From: Sulfitobacter litoralis
GTDB taxonomy: Bacteria; Pseudomonadota; Alphaproteobacteria; Rhodobacterales; Rhodobacteraceae
Direction: 5' to 3'
DNA length: 64,000 nucleotides
Assembly: GCF_900103185.1 (NCBI RefSeq)
Contig: NZ_FNJD01000002.1
Coordinates: 62,001 to 126,000 of the forward strand
Below, in pieces: positions 1-8,789 of the stretch (positions are counted from its first letter, which is position 1; each line of letters starts with the position of its first letter). The position numbers were made by a program, and so were the translations under genes. The notes beneath the pieces are model-generated. The model saw only the letters and a list, made by a program, of their open reading frames with translations. It did no database searches and was not told the origin of the DNA.

Positions 1-570
1 GCCGAAATAGGGGCGGTCTGCATCTGCAGGTTTGATCTGGCCGTTGGGACGATGGATGTCGGTACCTGACACAACCACAGTAGACGCGCGCCCGTTATAG
101 CCAATCGGCATGTGCAGCCAGTTCGGCGGCAGCGCGTTTTCGGCACCGCGAAACATTGTGCCGACATTGGTGGCATGGTGCCGGCCCGCATAGAAATCGG
201 TGTATTCAGAGACAACAATCGGCATATGCAGGCGGACGTCGGCCATGGGGATCAGGTGCAACGCGACTTTGGCTTGATCCGGACTGTCGGTCGATAGCAA
301 TTCGATCAGACGGCTGCGCAGGGTGGCCCAGGCTTCGGGACCCAAATCCATCACGTCATTCCAATAGGGCACGTCAAAGACGGGGTCGAAATGCAGCAAG
401 ATCAGGTCTTCGGCCTCAATCGCGGCCATATCGAGCACCATATCACCGATCGCCACACCGCAGCGTGGTTCAAGCGTGTCCGTCGAGAACACCCCATAGG
501 GCAGGTTGTTAAGCGGAAAGTCAGTGTCGGCGCTGTTCGCGCTTTCGATCCAAGAAGTGAGCAGTGTCAT
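1..570 (-). CDS. fahA: Fumarylacetoacetase, N-terminal 190 residues (cut by window edge)
   Basis: Last enzyme of tyrosine/homogentisate degradation; it hydrolyses fumarylacetoacetate to fumarate and acetoacetate in the cytosol. The reading frame opens at an ATG preceded by an AGGA-containing ribosome site and runs without a stop off the left edge, so about half of a usual ~410-residue protein is visible. The family N-terminal domain is clear (LPYGVFS near residue 23, then R-CGVAIGD). The catalytic domain begins with DFYAGRHHAT near residue 125, followed by MFRG, PNWLHMPIGYNGR and VVVSGTDI; the DFY Asp binds the metal and the following His belongs to the active site in this family. It is transcribed away from a MarR-type regulator. 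Product call is secure; the C-terminal half cannot be judged. Confidence 0.93.
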   Translation of the reverse strand, partial: MTLLTSWIESANSADTDFPLNNLPYGVFSTDTLEPRCGVAIGDMVLDMAAIEAEDLILLHFDPVFDVPYWNDVMDLGPEAWATLRSRLIELLSTDSPDQAKVALHLIPMADVRLHMPIVVSEYTDFYAGRHHATNVGTMFRGAENALPPNWLHMPIGYNGRASTVVVSGTDIHRPNGQIKPADADRPYFG

Positions 571-792
571 AGGTGTTCCTTGCATGTCGTTCTGTACACG
601 GTGACGTTTGTGGCGCGGGTCGGTATGCCGATAGGGAACCGGTATGATGTTTCGATGCCAATTTCAAACCCGTCAAGCTGATGTGATGGGCGCTCGGTTG
701 CCGGCTTCGGAGCGGGGGCTTGTGGCGGCTCCCTTGCAAAATCTGGGCGGTTGGTAATAGACCTTAGCTCATCCTAACAAGCGATTGCACCG

Positions 793-1239
793 ATGCCAGA
801 CCAGAACTTCGAGCTGACCCATTTCTTGCCCTATCTGCTGAATCAGGCCGCTGAAGTGAGCAGTCTTGCGTTCCAGCGTACCTATAAAGACCGCTATGGC
901 ATGCTGCGAACCGAGTGGCGGGTGCTGTTCCATCTGGGGCTTTATGGTCAGATGACCGCTAGCGAAATCGGGCAACGCGCCAATATGCATAAGACCAAGA
1001 TCAGTCGCGCCGTGCAAAAGCTGACCGACCGGCGGTTCGTCACACGGCTGCGCGGAGATCAGGACCGGCGGACAGAGCTGTTGTCGCTCACGGCCGCAGG
1101 GCGGGCCGCGTATGATGATCTGTTCGAGGTGGCCAAAGCCTATGATGCTCGTCTGACAGCAGACCTGACCACAGCCGAGCGCGAAACGCTAAAGGGGTTG
1201 CTGGTCAAACTCGCCGCCGGGCAGGGCGGCGACATCTGA
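793..1239 (+). CDS. MarR-family winged-helix regulator
   Basis: A 148-residue DNA-binding protein of MarR size. The winged helix lies about residues 35-110: an ASEIGQRANMHKTKISRAV recognition-helix region, then the wing ending in GDQDRRTELLSLTAAG, the usual DxR-R...LT-G motif of this family. Such proteins act as dimers and are usually released from DNA by small aromatic ligands. It is divergent from fumarylacetoacetase with a 222-bp gap, so the inferred role is local control of aromatic amino acid degradation, with an intermediate as effector; the ligand is not visible from sequence. The gap contains a small TTAG-N6-CTAA inverted repeat just ahead of this gene, too short to call an operator. 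Confidence 0.88.
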   Translation: MPDQNFELTHFLPYLLNQAAEVSSLAFQRTYKDRYGMLRTEWRVLFHLGLYGQMTASEIGQRANMHKTKISRAVQKLTDRRFVTRLRGDQDRRTELLSLTAAGRAAYDDLFEVAKAYDARLTADLTTAERETLKGLLVKLAAGQGGDI

Positions 1240-1274
1240 TGGTTGGCTGCGGGCCTATGGCCCGCCACTGACGG

Positions 1275-2084
1275 TCAGAAGTTGATATCGACACCGGGCA
1301 GGTTCAGCGCTTTCATCAGGTCACGCAATTCCTGACGGGCGGCTACATTCGAGATATTGAGTTGTTTGACGCCGATATCCTTGAGGTCAAGCAGGGTCAG
1401 GCCACGGGGGAAAAGTTCGCGGAAAATAACGCGTTCGTTGAAACCGGGCGCAATGCGAAAGCCGATACGTTTGCTCAGGTTGGCGATGGCCCGTTCCATC
1501 TTGTCTTTGTTGACCATGCGCTGTGCACCCATGCGGTTACGCACGACGATCCAGTCGATTGGGGCAAGGCCTGCCTGCGCGCGCAGCTGGCGCGCATTCC
1601 AGACCATTTCGGAATAGACGGATGGGCCGGTAATCTTGTCACCCATGGCATCCGTGCGTGCCAGAAGGTCAAAGTCGATAAAACTGTCGTTGAGAGGCGT
1701 TATAAGCGTGTCGGCCAGCGAATGTGCAACCTGGCTGAGACGGGTGTGCGACCCCGGGCAGTCGATCAGAATGAAATCCGACGTGGGTTCAAGCTCTGCC
1801 ACGGCGGCGCTGAGGCGGTTGTCATAGATGTTTTCGCCCGGTTGCAGACTGCTTGCCTCGATCTCGGGGAGCTCGTGCATCTCGGGGGATGGGAGGTCCA
1901 GCTCAGCGCTTGCAAGGAAGGATTTGCGATTGTCGACGTATCGCCCGAATGTGCGCTGGCGCAGGTCCAGATCCAGAACGCTGGTCTTGTGACCCATGCG
2001 TGCAAGGGCTGTTGCCACATGCATAGAGACGGTTGATTTTCCGGCCCCGCCTTTTTCATTCCCGACGACGATAATATGCGCCAT
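1275..2084 (-). CDS. mipZ: Division-plane positioning ATPase MipZ
   Basis: A 269-residue ParA/MinD-type ATPase that in alphaproteobacteria forms a gradient from the pole-bound ParB-parS complex and blocks FtsZ assembly there, placing the septum at midcell. Visible motifs: deviant Walker A with KGGAGKST near residues 11-18, switch I region around LDLDLRQRT, and Walker B at ILIDCPGSH followed by LITPLNDSFIDFDLL, the pattern that separates MipZ from chromosomal ParA. Length matches Caulobacter MipZ. It stands alone, with a 155-bp leader to the next minus-strand gene, and converges with the MarR gene. Confidence 0.95.
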   Translation of the reverse strand: MAHIIVVGNEKGGAGKSTVSMHVATALARMGHKTSVLDLDLRQRTFGRYVDNRKSFLASAELDLPSPEMHELPEIEASSLQPGENIYDNRLSAAVAELEPTSDFILIDCPGSHTRLSQVAHSLADTLITPLNDSFIDFDLLARTDAMGDKITGPSVYSEMVWNARQLRAQAGLAPIDWIVVRNRMGAQRMVNKDKMERAIANLSKRIGFRIAPGFNERVIFRELFPRGLTLLDLKDIGVKQLNISNVAARQELRDLMKALNLPGVDINF

Positions 2085-2240
2085 TGCGTTTTGTCCCTTT
2101 CACTCCCCGTTTTTGTCGGGGCCACATTGGGAAAAACCATATGGCACACATGGCGCTTTTGAAAGCGTTTGTGGCTCTAGATTGTGGTTATTGTTGCGAA
2201 ATTCACCCGCAGCGGCAAGCGGCCCATCCGCAAGGCACAG

Positions 2241-2558
2241 CTAACCCGAGCGCCGTAGCGAGCGGTCATGTGCCCCCATACGTCCAGTGTCAATCGTAAC
2301 GCCGCTGACGTCGTTTACTGCCAGCTTTGCGCGACACGTCGATGCAAGCTGGCGGAGTTCATCATGGGGCCCGTGCAACCGTTCAAGCGCGCCTGTCAGA
2401 ACCAGTGCCTGCGCAAAGCAATTACGTTCGACGAGGTCATGCGCCGCGATCAAATCCTCCGGCGGGAGGGGGGGCTTGTCTACTTGCGACAGGGGGGCGG
2501 TTGTGCGGTTTGCGCCAGCGCGAGGCTGACCTGAATCAGAGAGGGGGAAAGCGGGCAT
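2241..2558 (-). CDS. Small hypothetical protein upstream of mipZ
   Basis: A 105-residue frame that I do not recognise. It begins with a Pro-rich, probably disordered stretch (about residues 1-35) followed by a predicted helical segment (EDLIAAHDLVERN through ELRQLASTCRAKLA) and a polar tail. Codon choice is like that of neighbouring genes, and an AAAGG sequence sits at a suitable distance before the ATG, which favours a real gene. No signal peptide or membrane span is seen. It lies on the same strand as mipZ, 156 bp upstream, and could share its transcript. It may also be spurious. Confidence 0.5.
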   Translation of the reverse strand: MPAFPLSDSGQPRAGANRTTAPLSQVDKPPLPPEDLIAAHDLVERNCFAQALVLTGALERLHGPHDELRQLASTCRAKLAVNDVSGVTIDTGRMGAHDRSLRRSG

Positions 2559-2703
2559 CAGCGAACCTTTCGTGGAGAGCTGAGGGGACTATGGACCGTA
2601 GTTGCTTTCCAAAACCTAAACATCGGCCAGTTTGTTCCGTAAAATGCGAGGTAACCTTGGGGCAGGGGCGAGATGCCGCTTCTTTGACTAAAATACTGTG
2701 ATC

Positions 2704-2740
2704 AAATAAAAAATGGCGCGCCCCTCGGGGCACGCCATTT
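2704..2740 (-). terminator. Rho-independent terminator after rpmE
   Basis: On the minus strand the arms AAATGGCGTGCCCC and GGGGCGCGCCATTT form a stem with one mismatch (arms at 2711-2724 and 2727-2740) and a tiny CTCG-centred loop, followed directly by a run of T residues (TTTTTTATTT). It lies 23 bases past the rpmE stop codon, so it ends the ribosomal block. Confidence 0.9.
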
Positions 2741-2763
2741 CTGAATTTCGCAATGGAAAGGGT

Positions 2764-2985
2764 TTAGAAGCCCAGACCTGCGTATTTATTTTTGAACTTG
2801 GAAACGCGGCCACCGGTGTCCATCAAGCGGGATGTGCCGCCGTTCCATGCAGGGTGCACGGAGGGGTCAATATCCAGCGACAGTTGATCGCCTTCTTTGC
2901 CGTAGGTCGATTTCATTTCCAGGATCGTACCGTCTGTCATTTTGACGTTGATCGTGTGGTATTCGGGGTGTGTATCGGCTTTCAT
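2764..2985 (-). CDS. rpmE: 50S ribosomal protein L31
   Basis: A 73-residue large-subunit protein. The frame starts [14 protein letters not shown] and contains SVHPAWNGG and [10 protein letters not shown], all family hallmarks. It lacks the CxxC pairs of zinc-binding L31, which places it in the zinc-free form usual in alphaproteobacteria; no change of product on zinc starvation is therefore expected from this copy. It follows rplS by 11 bases and is followed by a strong terminator, so it is the last gene of the block. Confidence 0.97.
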   Translation of the reverse strand: MKADTHPEYHTINVKMTDGTILEMKSTYGKEGDQLSLDIDPSVHPAWNGGTSRLMDTGGRVSKFKNKYAGLGF

Positions 2986-2996
2986 GACAGCTCTCC

Positions 2997-3380
2997 TTAC
3001 GCGTTCGCGCCAGATTTTGGCTTGTAATGTACGTTTTCGACGATGCGTGCCGACTTACCACGACGCGAGCGCAGGTAGTACAGTTTCGCACGACGCACAC
3101 GGCCACGACGGACAACTGTGATGCTCTCGATGTTGGTGGAGTGCAGGGGGAATACGCGCTCTACGCCTTCACCAAAGGAAATCTTGCGCACGGTGAACGA
3201 GCCGGCAATACCTTTGCCGTTGTTACGTGCAATGCAGACGCCTTCGTAATTCTGAACGCGGGTACGTGTACCTTCGGTCACTTTAAAGCCCACGCGGATG
3301 GTGTCACCGGCGCGGAAGTCAGGGATTTCTTTCCCCAGTTCGGCGATTTGTTCCGCCTCGATCTCAGCAATCAGGTTCAT
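2997..3380 (-). CDS. rplS: 50S ribosomal protein L19
   Basis: A 127-residue protein at the 30S/50S interface. Recognised from the N-terminal Leu/Ile-Ala-Glu rich helix, [13 protein letters not shown], the [12 protein letters not shown] core and the [12 protein letters not shown] region, ending in a basic RRGKSARI tail. The start codon has an AGGAGA ribosome site. In many bacteria rplS follows trmD directly; here purC and a 234-bp gap intervene, and the gap carries a likely promoter of its own, so rplS-rpmE can be made independently of the upstream rpsP-rimM-trmD unit. Confidence 0.97.
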   Translation of the reverse strand: MNLIAEIEAEQIAELGKEIPDFRAGDTIRVGFKVTEGTRTRVQNYEGVCIARNNGKGIAGSFTVRKISFGEGVERVFPLHSTNIESITVVRRGRVRRAKLYYLRSRRGKSARIVENVHYKPKSGANA

Positions 3381-3557
3381 CTGATCGTCTCCTATAAATG
3401 CTCGCGGTTAGTCCACGAAGTTTTGTGCGATCCAAGAGCTTCGGTCTGTTTGGCGGGCCTGCCGCAGCAGCCCATCGAAGATAGGGTCATCTTTACTTAT
3501 CATCTGCGGATGCAGAAATGACTGGAGCCGCTTACACACGATTCCAGACCTGCGCGT

Positions 3558-3586
3558 CGTATAGGCGGGATGCCTTCGCAGATCAA
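3558..3586 (-). promoter_or_regulatory. Likely sigma-70 promoter for rplS-rpmE
   Basis: On the minus strand a TTGATC -35 box (3581-3586) and a TATACG -10 box (3558-3563) are separated by exactly 17 bases, about 180 bases before the rplS start. Inferred from box match and spacing only. Confidence 0.5.
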
Positions 3587-3614
3587 GTCCCGATCACAAA
3601 AAGTGCCGCGCGTT

Positions 3615-4574
3615 TCAGCCGCTAAAATAGGGGCGAAGATTGCTGCGGACCCGGTCCAGCACGGTGTCGCCATTCAGATCGGGCACAAAACGCTGGCCGG
3701 TAATCGCCTCGAAAGCGTCGATATAGACTTGCGAGGTGGCAGCGATCAAATCGGCGGGAATTTCGGGGATATCATCGTGATAGGGGTCGCAGCGCGCATC
3801 AACCCAAGATCGGATCACGTCCTTGTCAAAAGACGGTGGGCGGGTGCCGTTTTCCAACGCAGCCTCATAGCCTTCGGCCAGCCAGAACCGCGAACTGTCG
3901 GGCGTGTGGATTTCATCAGCCAGCAGGATATTGCCCTGCGCATCGGTGCCGAATTCATATTTTGTGTCGACTAGGATCAGCCCGTTCTTCGCCGCCATCT
4001 CTTGCCCGCGGGCAAAGAGTTTCAGGGCAATTTCGCTGATTTGATCCCATTGCGCTTGGGTGAGCAGGTCTTGGTCAACGATCTCTTGGGCCGTCATCGG
4101 AGCATCATGGCCGCCGTCGAACTCTTTGGAGGTCGGGGTAATGATCGGCGCAGGTAACGCCTGATTGTCGCGCAGGCCATCAGGAAAATGATGGCCGTAC
4201 ATTTCTCGTTCACCTTTCTTGTATAGCGTCAGCACCGAAGTGCCTGTTGAGCCCGCCAGATAGCCGCGTACCACGATCTCGACAGGTAAAATGGTCAGGT
4301 GCTTGCCGATCACCACATTGGGGTCGGGATATTCAAGCACGTGGTTGGGGCAAATGTCGCTGGTGTTGTCGAACCAGAACCGCGCGGTCTGCGTCAACAC
4401 CTGACCCTTGAACGGGATGGAGGTGAGAATACGATCAAAGGCCGAAATCCGGTCCGATGACACGAGAATACGCCGATCATCCGGCAGATCATAGCAGTCA
4501 CGCACCTTGCCGAAATAAGGGTTAGGCAGCTCATCGATGCGGGCGTGATCAAGGGTGCGGGTCAGGTCTGTCAT
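3615..4574 (-). CDS. purC: Phosphoribosylaminoimidazole-succinocarboxamide synthase (SAICAR synthase)
   Basis: Joins aspartate to CAIR with ATP in purine synthesis. The 319-residue length is that of the longer, yeast-like PurC form rather than the ~240-residue enterobacterial form. Motifs: [20 protein letters not shown] near residues 22-41, [17 protein letters not shown] with the VRGYLAGS block, the [11 protein letters not shown] segment, then LVDTKYEFG and [14 protein letters not shown], the ATP/metal-binding Glu-His-Asp region. It begins 20 bases after trmD with a GGAAGG ribosome site, so it is probably cotranscribed with it. Its position between trmD and rplS is unusual. Confidence 0.96.
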   Translation of the reverse strand: MTDLTRTLDHARIDELPNPYFGKVRDCYDLPDDRRILVSSDRISAFDRILTSIPFKGQVLTQTARFWFDNTSDICPNHVLEYPDPNVVIGKHLTILPVEIVVRGYLAGSTGTSVLTLYKKGEREMYGHHFPDGLRDNQALPAPIITPTSKEFDGGHDAPMTAQEIVDQDLLTQAQWDQISEIALKLFARGQEMAAKNGLILVDTKYEFGTDAQGNILLADEIHTPDSSRFWLAEGYEAALENGTRPPSFDKDVIRSWVDARCDPYHDDIPEIPADLIAATSQVYIDAFEAITGQRFVPDLNGDTVLDRVRSNLRPYFSG

Positions 4575-4593
4575 GGTCTGCCTTCCGTGAGGG

Positions 4594-5385
4594 TCACTTC
4601 TTGGAGGTATATTTAGCCCACATATCGGGGCGCCGTTGTTCTGTCAGAGTTTCGGACTGGGCTTGCCGCCATTTGGCGATTTCGCCGTGATTGCCGGACA
4701 TGAGGACCGGGGGGATGGGGCGGTCTTTCCAGTCGGCGGGGCGGGTGTACTGCGGATGCTCCAGCAGGCCTGAGGAATGGCTTTCCTCGACCACGCTGTC
4801 GGCGTTGCCTAAGACGCCGGGCAGCAGGCGCACGGTGGCGTCAATCATAGCCTGCGCGGCCAACTCTCCGCCTGTCATAACAAAGTCGCCAAGGGACACT
4901 TCGGTGATGCCATAGTGCTCCATCACGCGCTCATCGACGCCTTCGAACCGGCCACACAGGATGGTCACGCCGGAACAGGTGGCGAGATCTTGGGCCATGG
5001 CTTGATCAAAGCGCCGTCCGCGGGGGGACATATAAAGGATCGGCCAACGTCCGGACGCACTGGCCATCGCGGCCTCTATTGCAGGGCCGACCACATCAGC
5101 GCGCATAACCATGCCGGCACCGCCGCCCGCGGGGGTATCGTCGACATTGCGGTGTTTGCCCACGCCATAGCCGCGCAGATCATGGGTATTTAGCTGCCAT
5201 GTACCTTCTTGCAAGGCGCGCCCGGTAAGGCTGGCACCCAGCACACCTGGGAACAATTCGGGGAAGAGGGTCGCGATCTCGGCGCGCCAAACGTCAGCGT
5301 AGTCAGGGGTGTCCTGCATCAACGCACGCGGCTTGAGGGCGGGGCGAACAGTTTGCCGTCCGTGAGAACGTGAAGGAGTGTTCAT
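4594..5385 (-). CDS. trmD: tRNA (guanine37-N1)-methyltransferase TrmD
   Basis: Methylates G37 next to the anticodon using S-adenosylmethionine, preventing +1 frameshifting. The trefoil-knot SPOUT domain is evident: the [14 protein letters not shown] block, [25 protein letters not shown], and the knot segment [12 protein letters not shown]. The 263 residues include about 22 extra residues before [11 protein letters not shown]; an internal start at MQDT is possible. A modest AAAGG site lies ahead of the chosen ATG. It sits in the order rpsP-rimM-trmD, 39 bases after rimM. Confidence 0.95.
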   Translation of the reverse strand: MNTPSRSHGRQTVRPALKPRALMQDTPDYADVWRAEIATLFPELFPGVLGASLTGRALQEGTWQLNTHDLRGYGVGKHRNVDDTPAGGGAGMVMRADVVGPAIEAAMASASGRWPILYMSPRGRRFDQAMAQDLATCSGVTILCGRFEGVDERVMEHYGITEVSLGDFVMTGGELAAQAMIDATVRLLPGVLGNADSVVEESHSSGLLEHPQYTRPADWKDRPIPPVLMSGNHGEIAKWRQAQSETLTEQRRPDMWAKYTSKK

Positions 5386-5424
5386 GTGATATCGGCCTTT
5401 GGCATGGTGGCCTTCGGTTCTGAC

Positions 5425-5946
5425 CTAAGCGTCTTTTTCATCGGGCAGGATGCCCTCGGGCGGGTCCGCGATGATGCGGCCCGACGCTAAATCGACAGTG
5501 GGGACCGCAGCCTTGGTGAAGGGGAGGAAAACCGTTTGCGAACTGCCCGCGAGTTGCGTTTCAAGCAAATCGTCAGCGCCGTGGTTCTGGACCGTCTTGA
5601 CCTTGCCGATCAGCGCACCGCCAGTGTCATAGACCTCTAGCCCGATGAGGTCGGTGTGATAGAATTCATCGTCGGGCAGCGAAGGCAGTTGATCGCGCTG
5701 CGCAAAAAGAACGGTGCCGCGCAGGGCGTCAGCCTCTTCTTTGGAGGTGGCATCAGTGATGCGGGCGACAAATCCGTTTTTGACAGGGCGGACCAGCGCG
5801 AGATTGTAGCTGCGGGTGCCGTCTTCGCTGGAGAGCGGGCTGTAGCTTTCGATATCTTCTGGGACAGCGCAGTAGCTTTTAATCCGCAACTCTCCGCGGA
5901 CGCCATAGGAGCCAGAGATCACGCCCACTGAAATTTTATCGCTCAC
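5425..5946 (-). CDS. rimM: 16S rRNA processing / 30S maturation factor RimM
   Basis: Binds ribosomal protein S19 and helps assemble the 30S head. The start chosen is a GTG giving a 173-residue protein beginning [20 protein letters not shown], which is the family N-terminus; the longer in-frame ATG upstream would add 20 residues that belong to the overlapping small gene. The N-terminal RimM barrel covers about residues 5-80 and the PRC-barrel-like domain about 90-168 ([13 protein letters not shown], then the NHGADDLLE motif). The GTG overlaps the stop of the preceding 49-residue gene as GTGA, implying coupled translation. Confidence 0.93.
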   Translation of the reverse strand: MSDKISVGVISGSYGVRGELRIKSYCAVPEDIESYSPLSSEDGTRSYNLALVRPVKNGFVARITDATSKEEADALRGTVLFAQRDQLPSLPDDEFYHTDLIGLEVYDTGGALIGKVKTVQNHGADDLLETQLAGSSQTVFLPFTKAAVPTVDLASGRIIADPPEGILPDEKDA

Positions 5947-6092
5947 TGCAAAAGCTCCGAGTTTAAGCAAATTGTACCGGTCCACTGACCTTCGCCCGCG
6001 CGGCATTCCGACTTCATCTGGTTGCGTTCAAACCAGATGCCAATGGCAGCGCCGATCCCGAGGATAAGAAGAAGGCGAAGAAGACGAAACAT
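5943..6092 (-). CDS. 49-residue single-span membrane protein upstream of rimM
   Basis: A short frame missed by length cut-offs. It starts [20 protein letters not shown], a basic tip followed by one hydrophobic span (about residues 3-20), then a polar tail with two cysteines (positions 30 and 42) in the pattern EC-R-GEGQW-GT-IC. Its TGA stop overlaps the GTG start of rimM (GTGA), which strongly supports translation. The tail would face the periplasm or cytosol depending on topology; the Arg residues at the N-terminus suggest N-in. Small proteins of this form occur at this place in other Rhodobacterales as far as I recall; function unknown. Confidence 0.72.
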   Translation of the reverse strand: MFRLLRLLLILGIGAAIGIWFERNQMKSECRAGEGQWTGTICLNSELLQ

Positions 6093-6233
6093 TGTCAGCT
6101 TTCATTCTGGTCCAAAGGTAGGCCGCGAAGGCCAAAGGGTCGCAGGCCGTTCCGGCGGGACGTCTCATTTATGTAGCACGTACATCGGACAGGCTGCACG
6201 CGCAAAGATGCGGGCTGTCGCATGTACCTGAAT

Positions 6234-6263
6234 CTCTCGGCGCGAACAAAGCCGCGCCGAGAG
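6234..6263. repeat. Perfect 11-bp inverted repeat after rpsP
   Basis: CTCTCGGCGCG and CGCGCCGAGAG enclose an 8-base loop, 8 bases beyond the rpsP stop. There is no T-run on either side, so it is more likely an mRNA-stabilising or attenuating hairpin that lets rpsP be made in excess over rimM-trmD than a full terminator. Confidence 0.7.
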
Positions 6264-6271
6264 AGGGCCGA

Positions 6272-6658
6272 TTATTCTTCGGCGGCATCTTCTGCAGGAG
6301 CAGCGGCGGCTTCGGCAGCGGCGGCGGCCTTGGCTGCTTTTTCTTCTACGCGCTCTTGCGCTTTCTTACCGGGGGTACCCTTCTTGGGGTTGTTCCGCTC
6401 GGTCTTGTCTTTCACGCCAGCAGCTTCCAGCATACGTGCAACGCGGTCCGTTGGCTGTGCGCCTTGGCCGATCCAGTATTGAACGCGCTCGACGTCCATT
6501 TTTACGCGCTCTTCGCTGTCTTTCGCCAGCAGCGGGTTGTATGTGCCCAGCTTTTCGATGAAGCGGCCATCGCGTGGCATGCGGCTGTCAGCGGCAACGA
6601 TGCGGTAGAAGGGGCGCTTTTTGGAACCGCCACGGGCGAGACGAATTTTCATGGACAT
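6272..6658 (-). CDS. rpsP: 30S ribosomal protein S16
   Basis: A 128-residue small-subunit protein. The N-terminus ([19 protein letters not shown]) and [19 protein letters not shown] are diagnostic, followed by the [20 protein letters not shown] segment. The last ~30 residues are an Ala/Glu-rich tail common in alphaproteobacterial S16. The true start is probably the second Met (MKIRLARGG), two residues inside the frame given. It heads the rpsP-rimM-trmD unit, with a stable hairpin right behind it. Confidence 0.96.
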   Translation of the reverse strand: MSMKIRLARGGSKKRPFYRIVAADSRMPRDGRFIEKLGTYNPLLAKDSEERVKMDVERVQYWIGQGAQPTDRVARMLEAAGVKDKTERNNPKKGTPGKKAQERVEEKAAKAAAAAEAAAAPAEDAAEE

Positions 6659-6705
6659 GAGTAGTTTCCTTTAGGTTGGTACTGAGGTCAGGGACGCACC
6701 CGGAC

Positions 6706-7002
6706 CTATGATTGCTGTTGTTTGTGGTGCTGAATGACTTCAGCGATGATGAAGTTCAGAAACTTCTTGGCGAATTCGGGATCGAGGTCAGCCTCTTTCG
6801 CCAAATCTTCGAGCCGCTTGATCTGGTTCGCTTCGCGGTCCGGATCAGAGGGGGGAAGGTCGTGTTCGGCTTTGAGTTTCCCCACAGCCTGAGTGTGTTT
6901 GAACCGCTCGCCCAAAGTGTACACCAGGATCGCATCCAGACGGTCGATGGACGCGCGGTGTTCTTTCAGAACCTCGGCAGCGCGGGTGACGGGGTCGGTC
7001 AT
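6706..7002 (-). CDS. Chorismate mutase, AroQ class
   Basis: A stand-alone 98-residue AroQ helical domain that converts chorismate to prephenate for Phe/Tyr synthesis. The pattern fits: IDRLDAILVYTLGERFKHT in helix 1 (Arg, Asp and Arg active-site positions), then the Val-Gly-Lys-Leu-Lys region with K, and DREANQIKRLEDLAKEADLD with the second-helix acidic/basic residues, ending FLNFIIAEVIQHH. The start is the ATG with a clear AAAGGAG site; a longer frame upstream has no such support. It lies between ffh and rpsP, an arrangement seen in related Rhodobacterales, although the enzyme has no obvious link with translation. Confidence 0.88.
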   Translation of the reverse strand: MTDPVTRAAEVLKEHRASIDRLDAILVYTLGERFKHTQAVGKLKAEHDLPPSDPDREANQIKRLEDLAKEADLDPEFAKKFLNFIIAEVIQHHKQQQS

Positions 7003-7090
7003 GCGGCGGCTCCTTTCACGGCAAAGGGCAGGACGCGTTGCACGTTCAAGTGCCTCCGGCGGGAGTTTATCTGGCAAAATGAAGTGCGGA

Positions 7091-8587
7091 TCATTTCTTT
7101 TTCCCGAAGCCAGAGAGGCTGGCAGGCAAACCGCCGCCGCCCATGCCGCCAGGCAGTTTGCCGCCCATCTGTTTGGCCGCTGCTTCCAGCGCCTTGGGGT
7201 CCATCTGGGACGGGTCCATGCCACCGGGCATGCCGCCTTTGCCCATCATGCCCTTCATCGCTTGTTTGAGCATGCCGCCTTTGCCCATTTTGCCCATCTT
7301 TTTCATCATGTCGCCCATCTGGCGGTGCATCTTCATGAGCTTGTTCAATTCGGACACTTCCATGCCCGCGCCTTTGGCAATGCGCTTTTTGCGGCTGGCT
7401 TGAAGGAGAGCCGGGTTAGCGCGCTCTTTCTTGGTCATCGACTGGATCAGGGCGATCTGGCGTTTGAGGATCTTGTCGTCAAAGCCCGCGTCTTCGACCT
7501 GCTTCGCCATTTTCCCCATGCCGGGCATCATGCCCATCATGCCCTGCATCCCGCCCATTTTGAGCATCTGTTCAAGCTGCATTTTCAGGTCGTTCATATT
7601 GAACTGACCCTTGGCCATGCGCTTCATCATCTTTTCGGCTTGTTCGGCCTCGATGGTTTCTTGCGCTTTCTCAACCAAGGCGACGATGTCACCCATGCCT
7701 AGGATACGGCCCGCGATGCGTTCTGGCTCAAACGTTTCAAGCGCGTCCATCTTTTCGCCCAAGCCGACGAACTTGATGGGTTTGCCGGTGACGGCGCGCA
7801 TCGACAGCGCTGCACCGCCGCGGCCGTCGCCGTCCATGCGGGTCAGCACGACGCCGGAAATGCCAATGCGGTCGTTGAAGTTCTCAGCAGTCTGTACGGC
7901 GTCTTGCCCGGTCAGGCCATCGACAACCAACAGGGTTTCACGCGGGTTGGCGACATCGCGTACCGCTTCGACCTGTTGCATGAGCTCTTCGTCGATCGAC
8001 AAGCGGCCCGCGGTATCAAGCATATAGACGTCATAGCCGCCCATGGATGCCTGCGTTTTCGCGCGTTTCGCGATCTGGACGGGGTTTTCGCCTTTGACGA
8101 TCGGCAGGGTATCGACGCCGATCTGCACGCCGAGGATCGCCAGTTGTTCCATCGCGGCGGGACGGTTGACGTCAAGCGAGGCCATCAGCACACGCTTGCC
8201 GTCGCGGTCTTTCAGGCGTTTGGCAAGCTTGGCCGTGGTGGTGGTTTTACCGGAGCCTTGCAGGCCGACCATCAGGATCGGCGCAGGCGCGTTGTCGATC
8301 TTCAGCGCGCCCGGTTCGCCTTCGCCCTTCAGTGTGTCGATCAGCGCGTCGTGGACGATCTTGACGACCTGCTGGCCGGGGGTGATCGATTTGGTGACCG
8401 CCTGACCTGTGGCCTTGTCTTGCACGGCTTTGACGAAATCGCGGGCGACAGTCAGGGATACGTCGGCTTCAAGCAGGGCGACGCGGACTTCGCGTAGGGC
8501 GGTTTTCACATCCTCTTCGGAGAGGGCACCCTGTTTGGTCAGACGGTCAAAGACGCCAGAGAGACGTTCGGAAAGATTCTCAAACAT
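7091..8587 (-). CDS. ffh: Signal recognition particle protein Ffh (SRP54)
   Basis: GTPase that binds signal sequences of nascent membrane proteins and docks at FtsY. The start is set at MFENLSERLSGVF, giving 498 residues; upstream residues in the same frame are not family-like. Domains: N (1-85), G with GLQGSGKTTTTAKLA (P-loop), DTAGRL (G3), and TRMDGDGRGG at G4 where Arg replaces the common Lys of TKxD, as in many alphaproteobacteria; then the M domain from about residue 320. The M domain is extremely Met/Gly-rich toward the end (repeated GGM/MGGM units), providing the signal-peptide groove. It is preceded by a 200-bp leader full of hairpins. Confidence 0.96.
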   Translation of the reverse strand: MFENLSERLSGVFDRLTKQGALSEEDVKTALREVRVALLEADVSLTVARDFVKAVQDKATGQAVTKSITPGQQVVKIVHDALIDTLKGEGEPGALKIDNAPAPILMVGLQGSGKTTTTAKLAKRLKDRDGKRVLMASLDVNRPAAMEQLAILGVQIGVDTLPIVKGENPVQIAKRAKTQASMGGYDVYMLDTAGRLSIDEELMQQVEAVRDVANPRETLLVVDGLTGQDAVQTAENFNDRIGISGVVLTRMDGDGRGGAALSMRAVTGKPIKFVGLGEKMDALETFEPERIAGRILGMGDIVALVEKAQETIEAEQAEKMMKRMAKGQFNMNDLKMQLEQMLKMGGMQGMMGMMPGMGKMAKQVEDAGFDDKILKRQIALIQSMTKKERANPALLQASRKKRIAKGAGMEVSELNKLMKMHRQMGDMMKKMGKMGKGGMLKQAMKGMMGKGGMPGGMDPSQMDPKALEAAAKQMGGKLPGGMGGGGLPASLSGFGKKK

Positions 8588-8654
8588 GGGCCATGGCCCC
8601 CTTCGATCGGTTGCGGTTCCCTTGAAATAGGATGCCCGCGTTAAATACGCAAAT

Positions 8655-8777
8655 GCCCCCACGGGCGTAACACGCTGGTGGGGGGCGATCTCTGGCCGCG
8701 CCAGAGACCGGAAGACATGATGCTTCCGGAGATTGCGGACCGTTTAGGCGAGCGGCGGGGCTGAGTCAACCCGCCGC
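8655..8777. repeat. Four successive hairpins in the azoR-ffh gap
   Basis: Four non-overlapping inverted repeats follow one another: 8655-8686 (GCCCCCAC / GTGGGGGGC with an inner GCGT/ACGC stem), 8690-8706 (CTCTGG / CCAGAG), 8708-8729 (CCGGAAG / CTTCCGG, 8-base loop) and 8752-8777 (GCGGCGGG / CCCGCCGC, 10-base loop). None carries a clear T-run. They could be the azoR 3' end plus an ffh leader structure, or an unannotated structured RNA. Confidence 0.6.
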
Positions 8778-8789
8778 GCGCCCCTAGGG

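Noticed and set aside
571-792. MarR operator in the fahA-marR gap
   Set aside because: Only a 4-bp TTAG/CTAA repeat is visible; insufficient for a call.
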